NCBI RefSeq assembly: GCF_900114185.1
Contig: NZ_FOSE01000005.1
Coordinates: 310,001-374,000, forward strand
DNA length: 64,000 nucleotides
Direction: 5' to 3'
Source: Cellulomonas sp. KH9
Lineage (GTDB): Bacteria > Actinomycetota > Actinomycetes > Actinomycetales > Cellulomonadaceae
Both the position numbers and the translations under genes were made by a program. The notes under the pieces are model-generated. The model was not told the origin of the DNA and searched no databases. It saw only the letters and a list, made by a program, of their open reading frames with translations. Positions 1 through 7,713 of the stretch are shown here, piece by piece (the first letter of the stretch is position 1; every line of letters starts with the position of its first letter).

Positions 1-252
1 GCCGTCGCGGCGGGTCCGCGCGCGCACGGTGCTGACGCCCGCGACCGTCATCGCCGCGGCGAGCGCGGCCGGGCCGAGGTCGGTCAGCACCCACGCCAGG
101 ACCAGCACACCGCTCATGACGGCACGCGCCCACAGGTCCGGGTCGCGGTACCAGGGTGCGTCGCCGGCGTCAGGCGGGTCGGACCCGCGGTAGGCCTGCG
201 GGTCGACGGGCCGTGCGGCCGGGATGCCCGACGTGTCCTGGTGTGCGTCCAC
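1..252 (-). CDS. Membrane protein, N-terminal part (runs off the window)
   Basis: The minus strand stays open from here to the window edge. I place the start at the GTG at 252 because AGGA sits 7 nt upstream; the GTG at 258 is the alternative. The 84 visible residues have a polar Pro/Asp-rich head (about 1-42) and then a hydrophobic stretch (about 45-73) ending in a basic patch (VRARTRRDG), which fits a cytoplasmic head followed by one or two membrane segments. The frame is the same as that of map, whose stop lies 79 nt upstream, so the two may be cotranscribed. I do not recognise the family. Confidence 0.5.
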   Translation of the reverse strand, partial: MDAHQDTSGIPAARPVDPQAYRGSDPPDAGDAPWYRDPDLWARAVMSGVLVLAWVLTDLGPAALAAAMTVAGVSTVRARTRRDG

Positions 253-330
253 CCGCACATCCTGGCGGGCGGCGACCCGTTCGCGCAGGCGTTCCGGCTC
301 GCCGGACGCCCGCGTCTCTCCCGGACGGGG

Positions 331-1095
331 TCAGTCGCGGGCCGTCAGGACCACCGGGCCGCGCTTGGTGATCGCGACCGTGTGCTCCGCGTGCGCGGCG
401 AGGGACCCGTCGGCGCTGCGGATGGTCCACCCGTCGTCGTCGACCACGTAGTCGCTCCCGCCCGCCATGAACCAGGGCTCGATCGCGATGACGAGGCCCG
501 GCTTGAGCCGGCTGCCGCTGCCGGGGCGCCCGTCGTTCGGCACGTGCGGGTCCTCGTGCATGGTCCGGCCCACGCCGTGGCCGCCGAAGTCGGTGTTGAG
601 CCCGTACCCACCCTGGCGCGCGATGCGTCCGATCGCCGCCGAGACGTCACCCATGCGCGCGTTCGGCTGCGCGGCGGCGATGCCGGCGGCCAGCGCCTGC
701 TCGGTCGCCGCGATGAGCCGCTGCGCCTCGGGGGTCTGCGTGCCCAGCTGGAACGTCAGCGCCGAGTCGGCCACCCAGCCCTCGACCTGGCAGGCGAAGT
801 CGATGCTCAGCACGTCGCCGTCCTGCAGCACCCGCTCCGACGGCAGGCCGTGCAGCGCGTCGGCGTTGACCGACGTGCACAGGACGCCCGGGTACGGCAT
901 CGCCCCGAAGCTCGGGTGGTAGCCCAGGTAGACGGAGTGCGCACCGGCCTTCGCGATCAGCTCGCGGGCGTGCGCGTCGAGGTCGTTCGTCGTCATGCCG
1001 ACGCGGGTGAACTCGCGCAACGACGTCAGGACGTCGGCCACGAACCGCCCGGCGGGGCGCATCTGCTCGATCTCTGCGGGGGACTTGAGTGCCAC
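331..1095 (-). CDS. map: Type I methionine aminopeptidase
   Basis: Removes the initiator methionine from nascent proteins in the cytoplasm. The 254 residues match the family length. All expected residues can be read: substrate His82 (ALHGLPS), metal ligands Asp99 (SIDFAC), Asp110 (WVADSALTF), His173 (GGHGVGRTMHEDPHVPN), Glu206 (IAIEPWF) and Glu237 (AEHTVAI). The start is the GTG at 1095 (VALKSPAEIEQM). A GGAGG lies very close to it (1-2 nt), so initiation may be inefficient or depend on upstream leader structure. The preceding 300 nt hold a promoter, a 12-codon open frame and a three-way-junction RNA candidate. Family assignment is firm; the start is slightly less so. Confidence 0.95.
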   Translation of the reverse strand: MALKSPAEIEQMRPAGRFVADVLTSLREFTRVGMTTNDLDAHARELIAKAGAHSVYLGYHPSFGAMPYPGVLCTSVNADALHGLPSERVLQDGDVLSIDFACQVEGWVADSALTFQLGTQTPEAQRLIAATEQALAAGIAAAQPNARMGDVSAAIGRIARQGGYGLNTDFGGHGVGRTMHEDPHVPNDGRPGSGSRLKPGLVIAIEPWFMAGGSDYVVDDDGWTIRSADGSLAAHAEHTVAITKRGPVVLTARD

Positions 1096-1175
1096 GCCTC
1101 CACCCTCTCATCCGCCGCGGGCGCGGCGGCGGGCCCCTGCAGGCGGGTGGTGCGGACCGGGTCGCGGGCAGGGAA

Positions 1176-1242
1176 CAGCCCGTGGGCCGGACCCCTGACG
1201 GGGCCCTGCCGCGAGGGACGAGGTCGCGGCTCCCACGGGCTG
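1176..1242 (-). ncRNA. Candidate three-way-junction RNA in the map leader
   Basis: Read on the minus strand, this stretch folds into an outer 11-bp stem (CAGCCCGTGGG at 1242-1232 with CCCACGGGCTG at 1186-1176) enclosing two hairpins: CCGCGA-9 nt-TCGCGG and GGGCCCC-GTCA-GGGGTCC. The last stem has one G-U pair on the minus strand but an A-C mismatch on the plus strand, so the minus strand is the better RNA. It lies between a promoter at about 1402-1430 and map. No U-tract follows, so it is not a simple terminator. I cannot assign it to a known riboswitch class. Confidence 0.5.
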
Positions 1243-1330
1243 CGGTGACTGCCGGTACTCGCCTGCCGCCCTGCCGGCTGTGCCGGCGGAGCATGAGCGG
1301 ATCGAGCAGTCCGTCCGATGACTCGGGCGG

Positions 1331-1369
1331 CTAGCGGGCAGCCACCTCACGCGTCCGGAAAGACTTCAT
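1331..1369 (-). CDS. Possible 12-codon leader peptide MKSFRTREVAAR
   Basis: An ATG at 1369 is preceded by GGGAGGTGG about 10 nt upstream and opens a 12-codon frame (MKSFRTREVAAR) ending in TAG. It starts about 26 nt after the transcription start predicted from the promoter at 1402-1430. It precedes the structured segment at 1176-1242 and then map. The promoter and ribosome binding site together suggest translation, but a peptide this short could also be chance. Confidence 0.4.
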   Translation of the reverse strand: MKSFRTREVAAR

Positions 1370-1401
1370 GTCTCGGACCACCTCCCTTCCGTGTACCGAC
1401 G

Positions 1402-1430
1402 ACGCTACGTCGCCCCCCACGCGACGCCAA
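1402..1430 (-). promoter_or_regulatory. Sigma-70-type promoter for the map leader
   Basis: On the minus strand, TTGGCG (1430-1425) and TAGCGT (1407-1402) are separated by exactly 17 nt. Predicted transcription starts near 1395 and reads through the short open frame and structured region into map. The gap 1096-1464 otherwise holds no gene that I can support. Confidence 0.6.
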
Positions 1431-1464
1431 GGGGTTTTTCCCGACGGCGCAGCGGGGCGGGGCG

Positions 1465-2115
1465 TCAGACGGTGGCGGGCCGGGAGGCAGCCACGACCGC
1501 CGTGCGCCGGGACGCGGGCGGACGCGACATCACCATCGGCGCGGACGCGAGGCCGCGCACCGGGCCGACGTCGACGAACCCGTGGCGCCGGTACAGACGC
1601 CGGTTCTGCTCGGTCGACGACTCGAGGTGGGCGGGGGCGTCCTGCGCGTCGACCACGGCCAGCCGGCTGCGCAGCAGCGCCGTGCCGACGCCCGTGGCGC
1701 GCGCCCGGTGGGCGACGCCGATCTCCTGCAGGTACCAGTGCGGCGCCCGCGGGCGGTGCCGGTCGATCGTGTGCTTGGTGACCGCGGCCCGCAGCAGGCC
1801 ACGGATCCCGCAGGCGCGGGCGAAGGACGGCAGCTGCGCGGCGAGCTGCACGACGCTCGTGGTCGCGCCCGGCGCGTCCCAGATGGCGACGCCCACCACG
1901 TCCGGGTCGCCCGCGTGCCGGGCGACGTCGGCCGTGCCGTCGGCGACGGCCGGTCGCAGCAGGCCGACGAAGAGGTGCTCCAGGCGGGCGCGCCGGCCGG
2001 CCGGGTCGCGGTCGCCCACCAGCGGGGCCGTCACGGGGTCGTCCGCGAACGCCTCGGCCAGGACCGCCGCCGCAGCGACGACGTCGCTCGGTGCGGCGGG
2101 GGCGACGATGATCAC
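1465..2115 (-). CDS. GNAT-family N-acetyltransferase
   Basis: Predicted acetyl-CoA-dependent acetyltransferase; substrate unknown. Over 216 residues the GNAT core is visible: the beta4 strand and acetyl-CoA loop WYLQEIGVAHRARATGVG (about 127-144), followed by the family-typical C-terminal motif ESSTEQNRRLYRRHGF (about 165-180). The gene is divergent from a TetR regulator. Its promoter (TTGGAC, 17 nt, TAGCGT, at 2206-2178) overlaps the palindromic operator between them, so it is very likely the regulated target. The C-terminus after about residue 195 is a polar tail. It could act on an antibiotic or small amine, but nothing in the sequence says which. Confidence 0.85.
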   Translation of the reverse strand: MIIVAPAAPSDVVAAAAVLAEAFADDPVTAPLVGDRDPAGRRARLEHLFVGLLRPAVADGTADVARHAGDPDVVGVAIWDAPGATTSVVQLAAQLPSFARACGIRGLLRAAVTKHTIDRHRPRAPHWYLQEIGVAHRARATGVGTALLRSRLAVVDAQDAPAHLESSTEQNRRLYRRHGFVDVGPVRGLASAPMVMSRPPASRRTAVVAASRPATV

Positions 2116-2177
2116 GGGTCCTCCAGCGGACGGCGCCGCGGGTGCGGGGCGGGTGCAGGGCGCGGGTGCGGGGTCTC

Positions 2178-2206
2178 ACGCTAGGCCGAGTTGGCCAGGT
2201 GTCCAA
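2178..2206 (-). promoter_or_regulatory. Promoter of the GNAT gene, overlapped by the TetR operator
   Basis: Minus-strand -35 TTGGAC (2206-2201) and -10 TAGCGT (2183-2178) are 17 nt apart. The left arm of the palindrome at 2181-2229 covers the -10 and spacer, so regulator binding would block this promoter. Confidence 0.65.
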
Positions 2207-2229
2207 GTCGACTGGCCAAGTCTGCCTAG
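2181..2229 (+). promoter_or_regulatory. Operator of the divergent TetR/GNAT pair
   Basis: A nested inverted repeat: CTAGGC (2181-2186), TTGGCCAG (2191-2198), a 13-nt centre, CTGGCCAA (2212-2219), GCCTAG (2224-2229). Both arm pairs are perfect and equally spaced. The right arm overlaps TAGGAT (2227-2232), which sits 6 nt before the GTG at 2239, so the TetR gene is probably leaderless and autoregulated. Confidence 0.75.
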
Positions 2230-2238
2230 GATGGTGCG

Positions 2239-2847
2239 GTGAGCACGACCGGGAGCGGGTCCCACCGTCCCGTCGACGAGCGCCGGGCGCAGCTGCTCGA
2301 CGCCGCGGTGGCCCTGCTGCGCGAGCAGGGCCTGGCCGGCCTCACCACCCGCGCCGTGACGACCCGGGCCGGCCTGCCGCACGGGATCTTCCACTACGCG
2401 TTCGGATCCAAGGCGGCCCTCGTGCGCGCCCTCGTCGACCGCGAGCTCACCGGCGCCGCGGCGGCCTGGGGCGCCGCGGTGGCCACGGACGACCTGGAGA
2501 CTGCGCTGCGTCGCGCCGTCCGGACCCAGCTCGACATCGTCCGGGCCGACCCCGAGCACCAGGCCATGGTGTTCGAGCTGATCCGCGCCGCCCGCGACGA
2601 CGGCGGACCCAGCGTGGTGACCTGGGAGCGGCAGCAGTACCTGGCGGAGATCGAGCGGCAGCTCACCGCGTGGTCGGGGCACGGCGGCGTCACGTGGGCG
2701 GCGCCCGTCGCGCACGTCGCGGCCCTGCTGCTGTCCGCCTCCGACGGCATCGTCCAGGCCTGGGTCGCCGACCACGACGACGAGCGTGCCGACGCGTCGG
2801 TCGACCTGCTGGCGCGCGCGGTCGCGTCGCTCGCCGCCACCTCCTGA
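2239..2847 (+). CDS. TetR-family transcriptional regulator
   Basis: A 202-residue regulator with the N-terminal helix-turn-helix of the TetR family: RRAQLLDAAVALLREQGLAG, then LTTRAVTTRAGLPHGIFHYAFGSKAALV (about residues 14-60), followed by an alpha-helical ligand-binding domain. It presumably represses itself and the divergent acetyltransferase through the palindrome at 2181-2229. GTG at 2239 is chosen because TAGGAT lies at the spacing expected for a leaderless start and the conserved HTH begins shortly after it. The ligand is unknown. Confidence 0.9.
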   Translation: MSTTGSGSHRPVDERRAQLLDAAVALLREQGLAGLTTRAVTTRAGLPHGIFHYAFGSKAALVRALVDRELTGAAAAWGAAVATDDLETALRRAVRTQLDIVRADPEHQAMVFELIRAARDDGGPSVVTWERQQYLAEIERQLTAWSGHGGVTWAAPVAHVAALLLSASDGIVQAWVADHDDERADASVDLLARAVASLAATS

Positions 2848-3060
2848 CGACCCCCGCCCGGCGGCGTCCCGCCCGGCACCGCCCGACCGACCGCAGGGAC
2901 GGCGCGGACGCCGGGAGGCGGGGTCGGCGGCGCCGCGGGGAGAGCGCATCCCGTCCGACGGCTCGGACAGACCCCCTGGTCAGACCGTGCCGTATGCGAC
3001 CGAACGGATGATTCGCGCACGAGTTGGACAAAAGTTCACCACGGACCCGGCGTTTGCCTC

Positions 3061-3073
3061 TATTGTCCGTTAC
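3061..3073 (+). promoter_or_regulatory. TCGTCCG-like promoter element upstream of the LAATG surface protein
   Basis: TATTGTCCGTTAC resembles TTTCGTCCGTTGT (13771-13783) and TTTCGTCCGATAC (18084-18096), each placed just upstream of a gene start. I see no consistent -35 partner, so the type of promoter is uncertain. Confidence 0.25.
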
Positions 3074-3137
3074 GCCCGATGGCGCGGCCGCTGCCGTCCG
3101 GCACCCGTCCACGCGTCCGCGGCCGAGGAGTGCCCCC

Positions 3138-4214
<1,077 letters not shown>

Positions 4215-4230
4215 TCACGCACGGCTGACC

Positions 4231-4260
4231 GCCGGGCGCCGGCCACCACCGGCGCCCGGC
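4231..4260 (+). terminator. Hairpin terminator after the surface protein
   Basis: GCCGGGCGCCGG and CCGGCGCCCGGC pair perfectly around a 6-nt loop, 17 nt after the stop codon. No U-tract follows, as is common at this GC content. Confidence 0.6.
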
Positions 4261-4338
4261 GGCCACCCGGCCGGACCGTCCGACCCGCCGTCGGACGCCG
4301 CGCCGGCCCCACCCGTGGACGCTGCGGCGTCCGCCCCC

Positions 4339-4378
4339 CGTCACCCCCCGGCCCCTCCCCCCTGGCCGGGGGGTGACG
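4339..4378. terminator. Second strong hairpin in the 4215-4513 gap
   Basis: CGTCACCCCCCGGCC (4339-4353) and GGCCGGGGGGTGACG (4364-4378) form a perfect 15-bp stem around a C-rich 10-nt loop. It insulates the surface-protein gene from the next gene. The rest of the gap holds nothing else that I can support. Confidence 0.5.
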
Positions 4379-4513
4379 CACGTCCGGCGCGGGCACGCCC
4401 GGCCCGCGCCGCGGACCGTCACCGCCCGCCGTCACCGCCCGCTGTCCCGCGCCGGGAACCGCCGGAGCTCGCCGGGAGAGCCGCCGGGTCGCCGGGTCGG
4501 TAGCGTGGACGAG

Positions 4514-5956
4514 GTGACCCGCCCGGTGGTGGTCGAGCTCGACGACGAGCCGGACGCCCCCGAGCCGCGACCCGTCCTCGAGCCCCGTGGCCGCCGGTGG
4601 TGGATCGCGCTCCTGCTCCTCGTCGTGCTCGTGCTGGCGGTCGCGCAGGTCGTCGCCGACGCCCGCGAGCGCACCCGGGACGCCGCCCTGGCCCGGGTGC
4701 CGGGCGTGCTGCTGCCCCTCGCCGCCGCGCCTCGGCCCGCCTGGCAGCTGGACGCCGACACGTACGACGTGACGGTGACCGGGGGGCAGCTCCTGGAGGA
4801 GCGGGTGGCCACCGACGGGTCGATGCAGCTGACGCAGCGTGACGTCGTGACGGGGTCGCCGGGGTGGACCACCCCGCTGCTCGACGCCGCCGACCCGCCG
4901 CTGCCGGCGGCTGCGGCGCGCTACGGGCTCGACTGCACCGACGGTCCCGCGCTGCCGGACCGCGTCGTGTGCCTCATGCACGACGCGACGGCGGTGCGCA
5001 CCCGCGACGGTGACGCCGCCGGGTCCTCGACGGCCACGAGCGGGCCCGCCACGACGGCCGGGCTCGCCGTGGTCGACACGGCCACGGGCAGGGTCACGGA
5101 CCGCTACCCGGCGGGGTCGGGCGACACCGTGGCGGCGGCGCTGGCCGTCGTCGGCGGCAGCGTCGTCCTCGCGGCACCGCAGCCCGACGGGATCGCCGTG
5201 TGGTCGCTCGACGCCACCACGGGCGAGGAGCGGTGGCGCGTGCACGCCGACACCGGCAGCGGCGGGGGGTGGCTGCGGTGGGGTGCCGAGGTGCGGGTGG
5301 TGCCCGTGGGGGACGACGCCGTCGCGGTCCTGGGGGCCGGTTCCCAGCTCCTGGACGCCGACGACGGCTCGACGCTGGGCTCGGCCGGGATGCTGTCGAC
5401 CGTGCAGGGCGTGACCCCCGACGGTCGCGCGCTCGTCGTGGAGGTGGAGGGCCGCACCCGCCTGGTCGGCCGCGACCTGGACGTGGACCTCGACGGCAAC
5501 CCCGTCCCCGTGGCCTTCGACGACGCGAGCGTGCCCGCGCTGACCCTGACCACCGGCGGCGGGCTGCGCGCGTGGGACGCCACGAGCGGCGAGTCCCGGT
5601 GGCACGCCCCCGTGGCGGTGGGCACGCGGGCGGGGGTCGTGCTCACCGGCCGGGTGCACGTGCACGACGGCAACGAGGTGAACACCCTGGACGCGCGCAC
5701 CGGTGTGGTGCTCTGGGACGCGTCGGCGACCGAGCTGCTCGGCGAGGACCTCCGGATCACCGGCGTCGCCACGGACGGGGTGCGGCTCGTCGTCACCGGG
5801 ATCGACCGGCTGGGCTCCCGCGCCGTGGTCGTCGCCGTCGACCCCGCCGACGGCGCACCGGCCTGGCGCACCGAGGTCCCCGATGCGGCCGCGGTGGCCG
5901 CGGTGGAGGGTCTGCTGCTGGTGTGGACGGGGGACGCGGTGTCCGTGCTGCGCTGA
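4514..5956 (+). CDS. Membrane-anchored PQQ-like beta-propeller protein
   Basis: A 480-residue protein with a short acidic cytoplasmic tail, one membrane segment (about 29-47, WWIALLLLVVLVLAVAQVV) and a large extracytoplasmic part with repeated blade signatures such as GEERW, ALTLTTGGGLRAWDATSGESRW, TLDARTGVVLWDA and VDPADGAPAWRTE. These are PQQ/WD-like propeller repeats; no enzyme active site is visible, so a scaffold or sensor role is as likely as enzyme activity. TAGCGT at 4501-4506 lies 7 nt before the GTG at 4514, which implies a leaderless transcript; the GTG at 4505 overlaps that -10 box and is therefore unlikely to be the start. Confidence 0.8.
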   Translation: MTRPVVVELDDEPDAPEPRPVLEPRGRRWWIALLLLVVLVLAVAQVVADARERTRDAALARVPGVLLPLAAAPRPAWQLDADTYDVTVTGGQLLEERVATDGSMQLTQRDVVTGSPGWTTPLLDAADPPLPAAAARYGLDCTDGPALPDRVVCLMHDATAVRTRDGDAAGSSTATSGPATTAGLAVVDTATGRVTDRYPAGSGDTVAAALAVVGGSVVLAAPQPDGIAVWSLDATTGEERWRVHADTGSGGGWLRWGAEVRVVPVGDDAVAVLGAGSQLLDADDGSTLGSAGMLSTVQGVTPDGRALVVEVEGRTRLVGRDLDVDLDGNPVPVAFDDASVPALTLTTGGGLRAWDATSGESRWHAPVAVGTRAGVVLTGRVHVHDGNEVNTLDARTGVVLWDASATELLGEDLRITGVATDGVRLVVTGIDRLGSRAVVVAVDPADGAPAWRTEVPDAAAVAAVEGLLLVWTGDAVSVLR

Positions 5957-5963
5957 CGCGCGA

Positions 5964-6635
5964 CTACGCCACGGGCAGCCCGACGAGCCAGCGCGCCTCG
6001 CGCCGCAGCAGCGCGGCGCGCGCGCCGGCGGCGTACGACTCCACGCCGTGACCGAGCGCGTCGTACACCGCCCGCCCGCCCGGGGCGACCCACACCACGG
6101 GGTGCGTCGCGCCGCCCTCGTCGTGCGTGACCAGCACGTGCGCGTCGGGCGCGACGACGAGGTCGGTGTACCGCTCGTCGTCGACGACGAGCGGGCCGAG
6201 TCCGTCGGTCAGCGGGTGCCCGGGACGCACGTCGAACGTGGCCACCGCCTGCGGCGGGTGCCACGAGGTCCCCTCGACCCACCGGCCCCCCACCACGCGC
6301 TCCCACCACGGGCTGTCCCCGAACGTGTTGGCCGCCTGGTGCAGCGCGAGGACGGGGCCGCCGGCGGCGGCGTGGTCCCGGACGCGCTCGTGCAGCGGCA
6401 GCCAGGTGGCGTCGTCGTCGTCCGCGGTGCCGCGGCCCGCGTTGACGACCAGCAGGTCGGCGGGCGTCAGGTCGGTGAGCGCGTCGGGGAAGGTGCTGCG
6501 CACGTCGACGTCGAGACCGGCGGCGGTGAGCTCCAGGGCGACGCGGTGGGACGTCGCCGCGTGGTCGTGCCACGGGTCGCCGTACCGGCCACGACCCGCC
6601 AGCACGAGGGCGCGCGGTGACGCGGGGTGACTCAT
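5964..6635 (-). CDS. ThuA-like domain protein
   Basis: A 223-residue protein with a class I glutamine-amidotransferase-like fold of the ThuA type: ALVLAGRGRYGDPWHDH near the N-terminus, DLLVVNAGRGT in the middle, GPVLALHQAANTF with the family's conserved His region, GTSWHPP and DDERYTDLVV, then VVWVAPGGRAVYDALGHGVESY near the end. ThuA-like proteins are tied to sugar (trehalose) utilisation in some bacteria, but the biochemical role is not settled. It overlaps the upstream membrane-protein gene by 4 nt (ATGA), so the two are translationally coupled. It converges on the propeller gene with only 7 nt between them. Confidence 0.8.
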   Translation of the reverse strand: MSHPASPRALVLAGRGRYGDPWHDHAATSHRVALELTAAGLDVDVRSTFPDALTDLTPADLLVVNAGRGTADDDDATWLPLHERVRDHAAAGGPVLALHQAANTFGDSPWWERVVGGRWVEGTSWHPPQAVATFDVRPGHPLTDGLGPLVVDDERYTDLVVAPDAHVLVTHDEGGATHPVVWVAPGGRAVYDALGHGVESYAAGARAALLRREARWLVGLPVA

Positions 6636-7153
6636 CGCGGCGTGTCCGCCGGGTCGGGGTACAGCGCGAGCGCGGCCGCCAGGGCGCCGAGGACCAGCCC
6701 GGTGCGGGTGTGCGGCAGCCGCACCCCCGACACGCGGCGGGCCTCACCGCGGCGGAACAGGGCGCGCTCGACGCCGACGGTCAGCGCCACCGACGCGGCA
6801 GCGCCCGCGAGTGCGCCCCCGGTGAGGGCCGCACGCCAGCCCGGCGGCACGCTCCGCCAGACCTCGGCCGGCGTCCCGCGCGCGGGGTCGGTGCCGTCCG
6901 CGCCCGCACCACCCGCGGCCGGGCCGGCGTCGGGCCGTGCCCCGAGCGCCTCGGAGCCCGGTGCGCCGGCGCGGGTCGCCTGCCACCCGCGGTACGCCTC
7001 CGGCACGCCCGCGGCGGTGACCGCCAGGACGCACGCCGCCTTGGTCCAGCCGCGCGCCCGCCGCGACCGCAGCAGGTCGGGTGTCGCGTAGTAGCCGGCG
7101 GTGCCCACGCCCGCCACGACGGCGGCGGCGATGCGGGCGGACTCGGTGCTCAT
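6632..7153 (-). CDS. Small multi-pass membrane protein, paralog of the gene at 10511
   Basis: This 173-residue protein has hydrophobic stretches near 8-25, 36-52, 100-125 and 145-165. It shares clear sequence with the protein at 10511-11098: both have an N-terminal AGYYA/AAYYA plus PD followed by RAR-x-W-x-K or RAR-F-W-L-K, and both have a C-terminal RRGEAR then GVR then PHTRTG. The variable middle is Ala/Gly/Asp-rich. SD GAGGAG precedes the ATG at 7153. It is coupled to the ThuA-like gene. I do not recognise a named family. Confidence 0.7.
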   Translation of the reverse strand: MSTESARIAAAVVAGVGTAGYYATPDLLRSRRARGWTKAACVLAVTAAGVPEAYRGWQATRAGAPGSEALGARPDAGPAAGGAGADGTDPARGTPAEVWRSVPPGWRAALTGGALAGAAASVALTVGVERALFRRGEARRVSGVRLPHTRTGLVLGALAAALALYPDPADTPR

Positions 7154-7258
7154 GGGGTGCGCTCCTCGATCGGTGGGTGCGCCCGGGTCAACGACGGGCG
7201 GCGCCCAGGGTTCCCACCCTCGTCCACCGTGCGGGCCGCAGCCCGGGATACTGGTCCC

Positions 7259-7309
7259 ATGACCACCTGCCCCGACCGGGTGCGTCCCACGACCGGGCGC
7301 CCCCGGTGA
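7259..7309 (+). CDS. Possible leaderless 16-codon upstream frame coupled to the YchJ-like gene
   Basis: GATACT at 7248-7253 lies 5 nt before an ATG (7259), which is the spacing of a leaderless start. The frame (MTTCPDRVRPTTGRPR) ends in TGA at 7307-7309, overlapping the GTG of the next gene at 7306 by GTGA. The arrangement suggests that ribosomes load at 7259 and re-initiate at 7306, since the downstream GTG has no strong Shine-Dalgarno of its own. Confidence 0.4.
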   Translation: MTTCPDRVRPTTGRPR

Positions 7310-7692
7310 CCCGGTGCCCCTGCGGCAGCGGCCTGCCCCTCGCCGAGTGCTGCGCCCCGCTGCACGCCGGTGAGCGTGCCGCGGGCACGGCCGAGCAGCT
7401 CATGCGGTCCCGGTTCAGCGCGTTCGCGGTCGGCGACGCGGCCTACCTGCGGCGTTCCTGGCACCCCTCGACCCGGCCGGCGGACCTCGTGCTGGACGAC
7501 GACGTGCGCTGGTACCGCCTGGACGTCATCGCCACGTCCGGCGGTGGCGCGTTCGACACGGCCGGGACGGTGGAGTTCGAGGCGTTCTGGCGCAGCCCGG
7601 CCGGGCGCGGGTCGATGCGGGAGGTCAGCCGGTTCGTCCGCGGGGACGAGGGGTGGCAGTACGTGGACGGTGACGTGCGCCCGACCGGCTGA
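7306..7692 (+). CDS. YchJ-like protein (SEC-C/zinc-binding plus NTF2-like domain)
   Basis: The 128 residues start with the metal-binding N-terminus TRCPCGSGLPLAECCAPLHAG (CxCGSG...CC, about 4-19) and continue with SRFSAFAVGDAAYLRRSWHPSTRP and WYRLDVIATSGGG, typical of the YchJ/UPF0225 family, which is NTF2-like after the zinc motif. The molecular function is unknown for the family. The start is inferred from homology, since YchJ proteins begin just before the CPCGSG motif, and from the GTGA overlap with the upstream short frame. Confidence 0.85.
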   Translation: MTRCPCGSGLPLAECCAPLHAGERAAGTAEQLMRSRFSAFAVGDAAYLRRSWHPSTRPADLVLDDDVRWYRLDVIATSGGGAFDTAGTVEFEAFWRSPAGRGSMREVSRFVRGDEGWQYVDGDVRPTG

Positions 7693-7713
7693 CGTCCGCC
7701 TCGGCCCGCCCTG

